From: Trichosphaerium sp. ATCC 40318
Lineage: Eukaryota > Discosea > Flabellinia > Trichosidae
Direction: 5' to 3'
DNA: 53,037 nucleotides
Assembly: GCA_038496445.1 (NCBI GenBank)
Contig: JALMLS010000509.1
Location: forward strand, 1-53,037
This document shows positions 1-10,192 of the stretch, piece after piece. How positions within the stretch are numbered: position 1 is the stretch's first letter; every line of letters begins with the position of its first letter. The notes beneath the pieces were generated by a model. The model did no database searches and was not told the DNA's origin. It was given only the letters and a program-made list of their open reading frames with translations. The position numbers and the translations under genes are program-made.

Positions 1-2181
1 GTCTTTTAACAAAACATCTAGGAATGTATGGATAACTGGCTAAACCAGATTGAAGCTACAGTAACTTTACAATGTCCTGCTGCTGTACAAACTGGATGCT
101 TTGTCCAGTAGAAGAAAGCCTGTACAAGTGTACCAAAACTGGTGAGACAACTAAAACTCTTTCCTTACAAAGTTGCTATTGACTTTATAAAAACAGGATT
201 AATTGTGAACCAAAACGATTTAGAGAGAGGATATCCAATAATTACAGATACTCGCATGAACTTATGGGGTTCTGTTTCTGGTCAGTCTTTTTACAACAAA
301 GGAGAATGGAACAAGAAAGGTTTATTGAAATTCACAACACTTTTGAACGATGAGACTATTCCTGTACGTTAAGAACCTCTATCAGAGCACGTGACATTTG
401 ATTTTTCTTACAAGCATTTTTTTAATCAATAGGAACGTCAAATAGAGTATATTAGAGCAAGAAATATGTTCTATAACTTTGTTGGCACAAACAAGAACTC
501 TTACTTTAATGTGTCTAAGATTGTATTTTTTGATAATCCGAAACTTGAAGGCAAATTCAAAGAGTCATACGATTCCTTTGTGGAAAAGACGATCAAAAGA
601 GATACTAAGGGAGACATAGAAAATGAAGGTATGTTTAGTATTGTTGTCAATTACTTACACTCTATGAAAGATATGACGCCACACAAACGGTGGTACGGTT
701 ATTAACAAATCATAAAAAACGCTGAAACGTGTCACCAAAGTGTTGTTCTTTTTGCGCCATGTTATTGTTGCTAATTATTTGAAGGGTAAAATCGCACCTT
801 AAGAATTATGTTATGCGTATATCCGGAAATGAAGGCATAAACCTCATAGCTGGTTTTCATGGAACATCTGAAGTACATTTTTATTAACCATTTTTGTTGC
901 TGCTAACTTGTATTTATCAAGGACGTGAGCTACGAGATTGCCACCCACAATTTTTTAGAGCCACATGAGCTCAAGCAACAAACTGATCCTGGTTATTTCG
1001 GTACTCATTGGTCACATGATTTGGAGTCCAACCGCTAACTTTTTACAAAAAGGCAAAGGCATTTATTTCACTCAGTACCCTTCTTATGGTATACCAGTTT
1101 ACGTGATTGATTGACGTCTTGCTAATCACGTGATTTTTTATAAAGGGTCCATATATGCTGAAATGGAAAAGTCACCAAAAGAGAAGTGTATGTTGATATC
1201 TTGGGTCATGATGGGAAAGCCTTATCCTGTCACTGAAGATCCAAATCCAGCAGATCCAAAAAGTCTTCTTGGTAAAGGATGCAAGGCATGTCAAACCTGT
1301 TCTAAAAATACATGTGATAACAGAATTGTTAGCCCGGGTATGATTCTCACTATGCTGTTGTGAAAAACAAAGCAAATGCTACAATATTCTTTCCTTGTCA
1401 GATGGACGAAAAACCAGATGCTGATGAGATTGTAGTATTCTCAAAGAACCAAGCATGTTCTTTTATTCAACTTTCTTTTTTGTTAGCCTAACTTGGTTTG
1501 ATCGTTTAGGTACTTCCTCGTTACCTTGTTTACTATACTCGCACCAGTAGCAATGCAGACATGTCATTTGATGTGAGTTGGCGTGAGGCAGCGTGTCTTA
1601 TTCTGTGGGTTGATGATAACATGTCAACAGAAAACCAGATACTGGCTGACAAAGTTGAAGAAAACGTCATTAAAACAAAGGTACTAGCACATAACTAAAT
1701 CCAATCTTCTTTCTCTCAGCGAATCATATTTGTAACCATTGCTTTCTGTAGGTCATTCAAATGACATCAACGAAGGAATTGATTGCTTGGTTAAACAAGT
1801 TTTCAGGTTTTTGCCCACCTAATAAGATACGTATTATCACAAATAGATATCGTAAAGATGACGGTGAAGATGAAGCTGCAGATATATTACTAAAATCATT
1901 AAGATCAAACGAAAAATGGGCGAACCTTTATACTTTTGTTTATTGTACTATCTTTTTATCCTTTTTTTTGGCTTTTGAGGTTGATTAACCGGTTTTAATT
2001 AGCTAGTACTATGGATGCCAGATACCTTGCGCGTAAATACAAAAGAACAACAGTGACGGATAAGGCTCAGGATATAGTTAATATACCCAATTTCGTTGAA
2101 CGCAAACAAAATTTGCACTGGGACCACTATCTCAGAACAGCGTTCCTTGTAGGAATCACATATATAGATTCTTTCAACTAA
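1..2181 (+). CDS. PARP-like ADP-ribosyltransferase with C-terminal receiver-like domain (5' partial)
   Basis: The gene runs in from the left edge and has about ten exons. Introns read at 61-111, 364-432, about 628-671, 870-921, 1001-1052, 1090-1147, 1453-1509 (GC-AG) and around 1685-1752, plus one near 1945. An ART/PARP-type fold is visible: the His motif 'GFHGTSE' (about 847-869), the Tyr motif 'GKGIYFTQYPSYG' across the 1001-1052 intron, 'YDSHYAVV', and a Glu motif 'DADEIVVFSKNQ', giving an H-Y-E triad as in PARPs. After it comes a response-regulator-like segment with 'LILWVDDN', 'TSTKELIAWL' and 'IRIITNRYRKDDG'. This layout is one I associate with protist ART proteins. The region before the ART domain ('NLWGSVSGQSFYNKG') is not recognised. 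The coding frame breaks at the GGG of 1336-1338, where one base seems missing, so it is either a sequencing indel or a damaged allele. Substrate unknown. The family call is firm, the exact exons less so. Confidence 0.8.
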
Positions 2182-2400
2182 CGAAACTTGAACATACAGA
2201 TGATAAAACTATGAAAAAGAAAGGGTGCAGACATGAAAAATGGCATTTTTAGGATAATTTGTCCAAAATAGTTTGTTGCTTGTTGGATTGATATTTGGTC
2301 GTGTATCGTAGTGGGAGAGGTTTTTTTTGTAATATTACTTTGTATGCCATGTATTTATTTAAATGAAAGGTTTATTTTTTTTATGTTGTATCACGTGTTC

Positions 2401-3888
2401 TTATTGTAGTGCAAACATACGAACAAGCAATAATTCTTTTGGAAAATCTGTTTGTAGCTTCTCTTTTACAAGCCTTAATCCAGCAGCCTCAAAAATTAGT
2501 TTTAAATGGCGATCGGAACGTGTTACAGAAGCATCTTGAGTATCAAGAATAAAATGGCTTCTATGGACGTTATCTTTGAGTATAATGATTCCTAGAAAAA
2601 AAATATAAACAAAAAGTTGTAAGAAAGCAGACTGTTTTTTCTTCGTACCAGTGTCAGAAAGAGCTGTTTTGCACATTTTTAAAAATGATATTAAATCTCT
2701 ATCTGTAAGGTATATAATAACCCATTGTATCCAAATAAGGTCGTAAGACTTTTCTTCTAATTTAGCTGTCTGGAGAAAAAAAAAAAGTAAGAAAGAAATA
2801 AGAAAAGTTGTGTAAAATCACAAAAAATGCCAACGTTCTCTATCAGTTGCATAGTAGTACTTCTACTTAGCAAGAACCCGAGTATATGCGCCGTGGTACT
2901 AACAAAGGATTCGAATTAAAAAAATTACCTGAAGAGGATCACAAATGAAGTTATCAATGCACTTAATTCCCTTTAAATGTGTGTTTTTAGCATAATCCAA
3001 GAACGTTTGGTTCTGTTCTAGTAGGTCCAGATGCTCAAATCCGAGTTTTGATAATACCAATTTTGCAACACGACCAATACCAGCACCACAATCTAGTAGA
3101 CAACCATTTTAATAAGCAACCAAAAAAAAAACCAAAAAACTTTGCTTCGCATGTTGTCTTACCAATTGTACGTCCTCTTTTAATCTTTGTGACTCCTTTA
3201 CCTTGTAAAAACAACCTAGCAAATGCAATAGATCCATTGGCATCCTATTTGCACTATCAGTGCATGTGTAAAATAGAGTTTTTGAACAGAAGAAAACGCA
3301 CAATTTCTGAAACGTTGTCATATCCTCCAAGCATACCATTGATGTCTGATGATTGATCCTTCATTTTGTTAGTATCCTACGCATGTGAATATGCGATAAC
3401 ATACCTCCCAGTGCTTTGTACTGAGTGAGTACCAATCTATGGCAGATGGTTGTTGAACTTCTTTAATTTCGCCTCCTTCGCCCTCTACGGTCGATTAAAA
3501 CGTATTCAGGAGCGTTTATACACGTTAAACACAGTTTTCAATCGTTTTCGGTTTTGTGAAAATACACTTGAGTAAAAGTATGCTAGTACCTGTTTCTTCA
3601 TCGTCTTCATGCCGTAGAACGCAATCTGCTGGGAAATTATCTGCCGGTAATGTTATACGAAGTGGATTCGTTTCATCGTCAACGCCTAGTAATTCACTGA
3701 GTATTTTAGTGCGTCTGTGGCGTAATGTAACCTTTCTCAGTTGTGTAGAATTTGGATAATTTCTGTTCGATTGTCAATTGGCGAGATGCGCTCCCCTTTG
3801 GGTTATTCCGCCCACCGCGGCCTTTTTTCTTGTTATTAGGTTTATTGCCTCCTCTCTTGTTTGGTTTCTTTCCACTCCTTCTAGACAT
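2401..3888 (-). CDS. NTMT1: Alpha N-terminal protein methyltransferase 1 (NTMT1/METTL11A)
   Basis: SAM-dependent methyltransferase that methylates the alpha-amino group of proteins after Met removal (X-Pro-Lys type motifs in the known family). Reading the minus strand, the start ATG is at 3888 and exon 1 encodes a Lys/Arg/Gly-rich tail, probably a nuclear signal. Later exons give 'IDWYSLSTKHWE', 'DINGMLGGYDNVSEIV', the SAM motif I 'LDCGAGIGRVAKLV', 'DLIWIQWVIIYLTDRDL', 'IIILKDNVHRSHFILD' and the C-terminal 'SVTRSDRHLKLIFEAAGL' ending at TAA 2401-2403. These match NTMT1 in order. Splice phases work for exon 1 (intron about 3694-3738) and the next intron. The basic N-terminal extension is longer than in animal NTMT1. 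Its start lies about 120 bp from the NAA35 start on the other strand. Confidence 0.93.
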
Positions 3889-4009
3889 GTCGTAGCGAGT
3901 ATAATTATACAGAAAAAACCCTCACAACAAGAATTTGGGCCAAACAGTGAAAACGTTTGAATAAACAAAAGTCTGCTACAGCGAAAAAAATCAGGTGTCA
4001 ATAGCGATA
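3889..4009. promoter_or_regulatory. Shared divergent promoter of NTMT1 and NAA35
   Basis: About 120 bp separate the NTMT1 start (minus) from the first ATG near the NAA35 frame (plus). The interval is AT-rich with no obvious ORF of its own. Both genes must be transcribed outward from here, so a bidirectional promoter is inferred from position alone. Confidence 0.5.
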
Positions 4010-7000
4010 ATGAGTGAGCCGGTCAAGAACGCAGAGTAATTATGCTTTTAACGCTCGTTTATCTAATAAGCATAATAGACCGACAAATGAGCCAGTAGAA
4101 GCGGTTACTAATGAGGATAAACCAAAGGATACCAGTACAACAGTAGAGAAGAAACAGAAAGAAAAAAGGCCAGATCCAATATGGAGTGATGTAAAAAGCT
4201 TATTATGGGATGTAGCGGATGGTACGATAGAGTGTTAACTGTTTCTTAAACCAACAAGATAATTAGAAATGAAACCTGCACAAATGGTGTATGGTGATAG
4301 ATTTACGCTTGTAGAAGCTATGGGCGCTATAGAGGTATGAAACGCGAAGAAATTACCACCATTTCGTTGTGAAGGCGTTGTTTCTTATTCCAGAGTAGCT
4401 CATGGATAAAATGGATCCGTGCGTTGGTGCAGGAGAAGTAAAAACGCTGTACGAGCACATGCTAGATGGTACCCTCACAAAGCCTTGCGATCTCACTTAT
4501 AGCGAAACAATGGGCGTCATTGATCACTTGCTTACTCTGGAGGCACAAAAAATGAGACTACAAGCCATAATATACTCACTCTTTCCTAGCTCATGTGGTA
4601 CAGCGGTGCTCAGTTGATACAGACTCTATTTTCGTGCTATTACATGTTCGATCATAAAGTCATCAAGGATAACCCTATTCTCGAGGTTGTTATAAAATTC
4701 TACCTCGCAAGGTGTAAGACTATACGTGGTATGGCTAAAAACACAGATAACTATGAGGTAACAAAAGATATTAGCTAATTTTTAAACGGCAAAACTATAT
4801 TTTATTTTTTTCGAAGTTTCTTTCGGGTTTTTTTCCAATTGGTGAGGTTGACAAGAAATGTAGGTAGATGATTTTTCTGCTGTTATATCTGGTATTGCTA
4901 TTCCTGATATAGACATGAACGAAACGTTCGAGAAATGCGATGATTTGCTCACAAAGCTAAAAAATAAAGGTTTTCTAATTTTTTCATTGTTAATGCTTAT
5001 ATTTAATAGAAATGAAGCTGAAATGTGAAACAAACGAAGAGGAAAAAATCAGACAAGCACTGATAACGCGATTAATGTTTCACAAGGTGAGATTTTATTC
5101 AGTGAAGATTGACACATCCTTGAATAGCAACTGTCACATTTGATTTTCTTTTTGAGTTATGGTTTTTTTACACGTGTTTCTGTTATGCTTAATTTATTGA
5201 TAGTCTTACCAAAAAGCTTGGGTTCAACTAGAAGCTCGTGAATTCACTACAGCAAAAAGAACATTTTTGGGTTGTGTTGTTCAAATTAACAAGTTGAAAC
5301 AATCTCAAGAACTGCTAAAGGTACGTCTGCCCTACTCTAAAAATTGGTGTCAATACATTTAACACATATGTTTGGTAATGTGTTTACTTTGTGGACACAC
5401 AACGGACACAACATAGTAACAAGCTATTAATTGTGCTTGTAATATCACGTGTTATTAACAATTCTATGTTAGGTTCCAGATGTCTTTAGGAGTGATATGG
5501 GTAAACGCTATGCAAATTCTCCATTGAAGCCAATTACACCGTGGACATTTTTAGAAGCAGTGCCACACCTTACAAATGTTCTCCGTAATTTTATGAAGCT
5601 TTGTGATATAACAGCATATAACAATCTATTCACTTTACGATTTTTCATCTGGGAGCTTATGGATAATGCTTCTAGCGCTATTATTCGTATCACACTTGTG
5701 GTGCGTAGCAATAGTTACGCTAACAACAAAGAAAGAAAGAAAGACATGTTTAGCTTGCCACAAAGAACTTTTTCTTGCGCGGTGAAATTTCTTGACTTTT
5801 TTTTTTTTGATTTTGTCATGATAGTCTATCGCAATGTTTTATGCGTTTCTTACACTATTGTAGCACAGTATCTTTAAGAGAGTACCTGATAAAGAAGATT
5901 TATTGATATTTGGAAAAGAGTCACCAATGGAGCTTACAAGGGACATGGCTACTAAATTCTTTGCTGTACCAAGCCGTACATTTGGTCAAAAGAAAGATAT
6001 TGATACTAACTTATCAATTGAGACTGCTGGAAGGGTTCGTATTCAATTTTTTGCGACTATCTAAACTACATAAAAGGCTGACTTTTTTCTTTTTCAAAGG
6101 TTGTTCTTCGCCAGTATCAAGTATTTTCATTGAACAAAGCCCAACAAAGGCGTCGCTTAAGTAAGGAATTTGACTACTGGATGCACTGGATAACAGAGGT
6201 ACAAAAAAACCCAACAATCCAGAAAAGACACCAAATGCATACCCCTTTTTTTCTTGACATCATAAAACCCTGCGATGTATTGCCTCTCTGATTGTACGCG
6301 TCAGATTTTTATTTACTTTTTATTAGAGTGATCAAGTTGATACAGCACTATGTGGTCTTTCTAGCGCAGATTCGGTACAATATTTAAAAACATGGTTGTA
6401 ATCAAATAACTCATTTCGAAATCTTTTAGTTCCCTTATGATTACCCACGATACTTTCTTTCTCTTTACATGGATCTATTATACGTATCAATGATTCGTTA
6501 CCTTCAATTGGGATTTGAGTTACAACTCTACAGACCAGATGAATACTTTATGATCTACTGGTATGACTCTCTTTTAAGCGAGAAGAAAAACCTCAAACTT
6601 ATCAAAAATTAGGTACATGGATACTTTATATTTGAGAAGGTCAAACAGTTTTGAACATGTATTGAGGCATAACCTTTTGCGTACGTATTTGTGCTTTCGG
6701 AGAATGTTTTAGAAATTAAAACTGACTTTTGTAGGCAACACAAACGGTTGGGTGAAGCCACCAATGGGTGGTAAACAACCACCAAAAAGTCAACCTCAAA
6801 AAGGAAGAAAAAATCAAAAAGGAAAAAAAGGCAACAAAGGTACGTTGTCCGTCCATGACCTCCCTCTATCGGTCACCAGTAATTACACATATAATAAAAG
6901 CCTATTTTCGTGTTGACTCTATCAATAGGCAAGCGCAAGAAGACACTTACCATAAGACAAAAGGAACGCATTGTCAAGCAACCACTTCCTTTCAATTACC

Positions 7001-7773
7001 TTCATAAGTATATCCTCGCATACCAAAACCTCTGTAGAGGTGTACTAAGAGTAAGTTAACATATATTTCTTATTCTTTACCTTCTAAGCTTTCTTTTAAA
7101 GCATATTGCAGTACTCATGATGAACGATAAGATTTTCATTCCAGAGGTAACATCATTTTGAACCAAAAACTCAAGACTCACTTAGCTCCTTTAGTTTAAG
7201 TTTGGTTCTCCTCAAATGAATTTTTATCATCGCTTCTCAGCATTCTATACGCTTCCTCATCCTCCTTCTGAGGCTTGGCATAAGTTCAAGCAACAAGGGA
7301 CCAATTTTAAGTCATTTAAGGTAACTTTTTAAAACATTGCCCTAATCACTTTTTCTAACTTCTGCTTCAGCTTCAAGACGTCTTCAGAGGTTCATTGGAT
7401 TCTTACAAACTCGCTTTAGAGGGATTCAACGAGTTGAATTCGCATGCTGATACACCAGACGCACTCAAGAACACCATCAAGCGTGTCAAGTTGGTATGTG
7501 TTTAAGAGTGTTAAAGCGCCTTAAACTCTTTTTCTTTTAAGTTTCTGTCATTGTTCAACAGCTTACTGGTTATTTTAGGTCGCTCACACGAACTACACCG
7601 GATTGTCTAAGCTTCCACATAACAAGCAACTGAAGGATGATACATTGACTGCAAAATTTTCATTCGATGGTCACCCTCATTGGCCTGTAATTACACTTGT
7701 TAAAAAACAAGCCAAGCAACCAGTGTACGAGAAATTACGTGGTGAACCAACTGCTGAAGAAAAAAAAAAGTAA
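4010..7773 (+). CDS. NAA35: N-alpha-acetyltransferase 35, NatC auxiliary subunit (Mak10)
   Basis: NAA35 is the large scaffold subunit of NatC, which acetylates N-termini beginning Met-hydrophobic and anchors the complex at ribosomes. About 15 exons chain in phase. Landmarks in order: 'LVEAMGAIE' then 'LMDKMDPCVGAGEV' (the family's MDPKMDAGM block), 'MGVIDHLLTLE', 'MWYSGAQLIQTLFSCYY', 'VVLRQYQVFSLNKAQQRR', 'LQLGFELQLYRPDEYFMIYW', a Lys-rich linker, 'ILAYQNLCRGVLRVLMM', 'MNFYHRFSAFYTLPHPP' and 'FDGHPHWPVITLVKK', ending in AAAAAG-TAA. One intron (4543-4589) looks GC-AG. The N-terminus is unsettled: the ATG at 4010 is in a different frame from the first clear exon (open from 4014), so a frameshift, another start or an upstream exon is needed. 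The 3' third is duplicated inverted at the right end of the window. Confidence 0.93.
4543..4589 (+). other. Probable GC-AG intron in NAA35
   Basis: No GT occurs where conservation demands a donor. Joining GAG (ending 4542) to CTC (4590) restores the conserved 'LLTLE/LMWYSGAQ' junction in frame. The intron would start GCACAA and end CCTAG. Confidence 0.6.
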
Positions 7774-8623
7774 CAAAATAAACAGAATTAGAATCGCAAC
7801 TAGTGGCGCCGCGTAAAATACATTTCTTTTTTTGAATATTTAAAAGAGTAGAACCCTCATAGCGCCTTTAAATTAATCACTATGACCTGCAACTATATAT
7901 TAAATGCATCTCGTGATAGTTTGGAGGCTTTTAGACATATTTTAAGAAACTATATCAAACTACGATAAAAACAGCTTTGTAACATACCACTACGCGCTTA
8001 GACTCTGAATCGACCGTTTAGCGGCTTTCATAATTATTCTTGGCTGAATTCGATATTTTGAATTCCAGTACCATTTATTTGTGTCTAATCGTGTTGATAC
8101 TACGACTGCAAGTATGTTGTGGTCAAGATATTATTTAACCGTTACAAATTTTCTACCAAGCTCTTGACCAAAGTAGTTTAAAGCGAGTGTGAACAAAACG
8201 ACACCTGCTAGCCTAAAAATGGAAGAAAAAACCAGCTCGTTTCACAAATTCGTATAAAGCAGTCTGCACATTTCACCTAATATTCACCGTACCCCTGTTA
8301 CATATTGTGGAACTAAGGCGCCAAGCGTTATTAGCACCAGTGTAACGTAGTGGAGCAACTAAAATTTTCTATCCAAATCGGATAGCGGGAAGTAGTACTC
8401 GTTTAGAAGCACATGTCTCGATCCAAAACATCGCCAAAACGGTTCCCATACCCTAAAGTAACAACCACAAGGGTTTACAAGCGTTTGTAAATGTGCATTA
8501 TCCATAATTGAGTAATTAAAATGGATATTTCTGTGAAGTGTATCCCACAATTTATTTCGATTGCTTTTTTAAGGGTTTATAAACAAATTTGGCAACATTT
8601 ATAGACATAATAAAAAACGTATT
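7774..8623. other. Intergenic part of the left repeat arm
   Basis: About 850 bp between NAA35 and the 130-codon ORF. I see no coding signal. It aligns with 51617-52480 of the right arm but is the most diverged part of the repeat. Confidence 0.6.
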
Positions 8624-9016
8624 ATGTATATGTTTGGTATAGTTCCAGTACTCTCCTTAGAGCAATCTTTCAATCTCTTCCTCTTCAGTGTACAACTGAT
8701 ATTAAGTCTTGTCTACCGCTTACTCCAGGCAATTGATGAGGGTTTAATGTCATTTGATGACTTAATGAAGAGAGCGTCAGGTGTGCTTCTAAGCCAGCTG
8801 ATAGTCTTCTTAGAATCTTTGGAGACTGCAGCGCCCGCGACTCACAAGAAAAACCCCAATATATACGCAAAAAGGAAGGCTCTTAGAAAGAGACTACGCT
8901 TGGAAGGCAAGCTAGCTCCGCCAAAGAAACCGTCCTTGTACCAAGTCAGACGTCGTAGCAAGCACCACACGCTACGCCGCCAGATCTGGTATCGTTCATT
9001 GTGGATGATTGAGTGA
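8624..9016 (+). CDS. Orphan 130-aa ORF, copy 1 (in inverted repeat)
   Basis: Intronless ORF with its own ATG and a TGA stop. The first half is hydrophobic or amphipathic, with Leu/Phe-rich stretches such as 'FLFSVQLILSLVYRLLQ'. The second half is strongly basic ('RKALRKRLRLEGKL', 'RRRSKHHTLRRQ'). I recognise no family. Support comes from the second copy at 51224-51616: by eye only two base differences in 393 nt, one changing Val to Leu and one silent, while nearby non-coding repeat sequence has diverged much more. That fits a constrained protein or RNA, or local gene conversion. It lies downstream of and in the same direction as NAA35. Confidence 0.55.
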   Translation: MYMFGIVPVLSLEQSFNLFLFSVQLILSLVYRLLQAIDEGLMSFDDLMKRASGVLLSQLIVFLESLETAAPATHKKNPNIYAKRKALRKRLRLEGKLAPPKKPSLYQVRRRSKHHTLRRQIWYRSLWMIE

Positions 9017-10192
9017 TCATTCGATTAGTGTAGCGTACTAGTCCGAGTGGAAGAAACGGTAAAACCGCGTCTTTTTTGCCTTTTTTACCAATATTTAAAT
9101 TACCCACTACTAGTAGGCATGAACAACTCATCAAGAAAAATGTTCTTTTGGCCATTTTTTACAATCACCACAAGCTGTCAGCAATCGACCAACAGTAGGT
9201 TCCATGTGGGCGTATACAAAGCTCTGTATTTCATACAGATAATCAATATACTGCCGTAGCCATTAACAAAGCTAAATAAAACTTAAACACAACCATAACT
9301 CTCCTTGCAACGATTATACCAGCTTTTTGACATACCAATTGAGATACCTGTTCAATTACTATCATATGTACAGCGTTCTCCACATCAACGTACCATTACT
9401 GGGGTTGTCTTTTCCAAATCTACGAGATTGGACTCATCCACTGGGTAGAGTGCATGCCATTTCCCTCAGAAGCTGTGAGGGTATCACTGAAACAATTTAC
9501 ATTTCACGTGCACAATAGATTTACATAAGCAAATGACGATTGCTTATTCCTCTTTGTAATGTCCGCGTCGTAGATAAAAGTATAACTCTTGTAACCATTT
9601 CATCAGTGACAATAACATAGCAGCACTATCCAGCTAACGTATTATTTCGCTTGAAAAACAAGGTCTGTTAAAAAGGAGTAACGCAGTAATTGGGTATGAA
9701 GTAAGTTCACTACTTCATAAGGTTACTTCAGAAAATGTTGTGACAATAATTTTGTATTCCCAAGCAGTACAAAATACGTCGGTGCTCTAATTTCTATAAA
9801 CTCGATGCAAAGTATGTTCACGTGTTGATCAATTTGTCAAGACACTTTACATTGAAACAGTAGTGGCTCCTTTTTGGACCCTTTTTGGTACTCGGTAGCT
9901 CTTGTTAAGCCGTTTTAAGATAGTTTGGTACTTGAATTTTAAAAAGCTATCTAACTACTACGAGACGCATTTAGACGCGTACAGGTACGCATATTGGCGT
10001 TTTGTAATTTTTTGCAGCTTGAAAGAAACGAGCTCTGTTTTTATTCGTAAGTTTACATATACTACGTGTGCTGTTAGGTAGAGCCCTTTTATCGAAACGT
10101 AGCGTTCTTGAAGTAAAATGTGCAACAACTGCAAGTACAGTACTTGACTTAACAATGCCAGATAAGATACTGCTTGTGTAGTAATACACAGC
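9017..10192. other. Gene-free stretch upstream of the TBC gene
   Basis: About 1.2 kb of AT-rich sequence. Short ORFs of 60-116 codons occur on both strands but show no family motif, no splice-joined partner and no second copy. CACGTG occurs near 9505 and 9821. The left repeat boundary is at about 9086. Confidence 0.5.

Larger units (their letters stand above)
7186..9086 (+). repeat. Left arm of large inverted repeat
   Basis: This stretch matches the reverse complement of 51153-53037 over about 1.9 kb. It covers the last exons of NAA35, its 3' flank and the 130-codon ORF. The NAA35 exons and the ORF are nearly identical between arms, while about 7960-8420 has many substitutions and small indels. 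The match ends abruptly near 9086 inside a T-rich run. Its other end cannot be seen because the right arm reaches the window edge. Confidence 0.95.

Noticed and set aside
3109-3356. Two overlapping ORFs on opposite strands
   Set aside because: They are shadows of NTMT1 exons and introns, which the methyltransferase reading explains fully.
5497-5877. A 126-codon stand-alone ORF
   Set aside because: It is an NAA35 exon plus read-through into the next intron.
8359-8550. Minus-strand ORF in the left repeat arm
   Set aside because: Not preserved as an intact frame in the right arm, where indels and a stop interrupt it.
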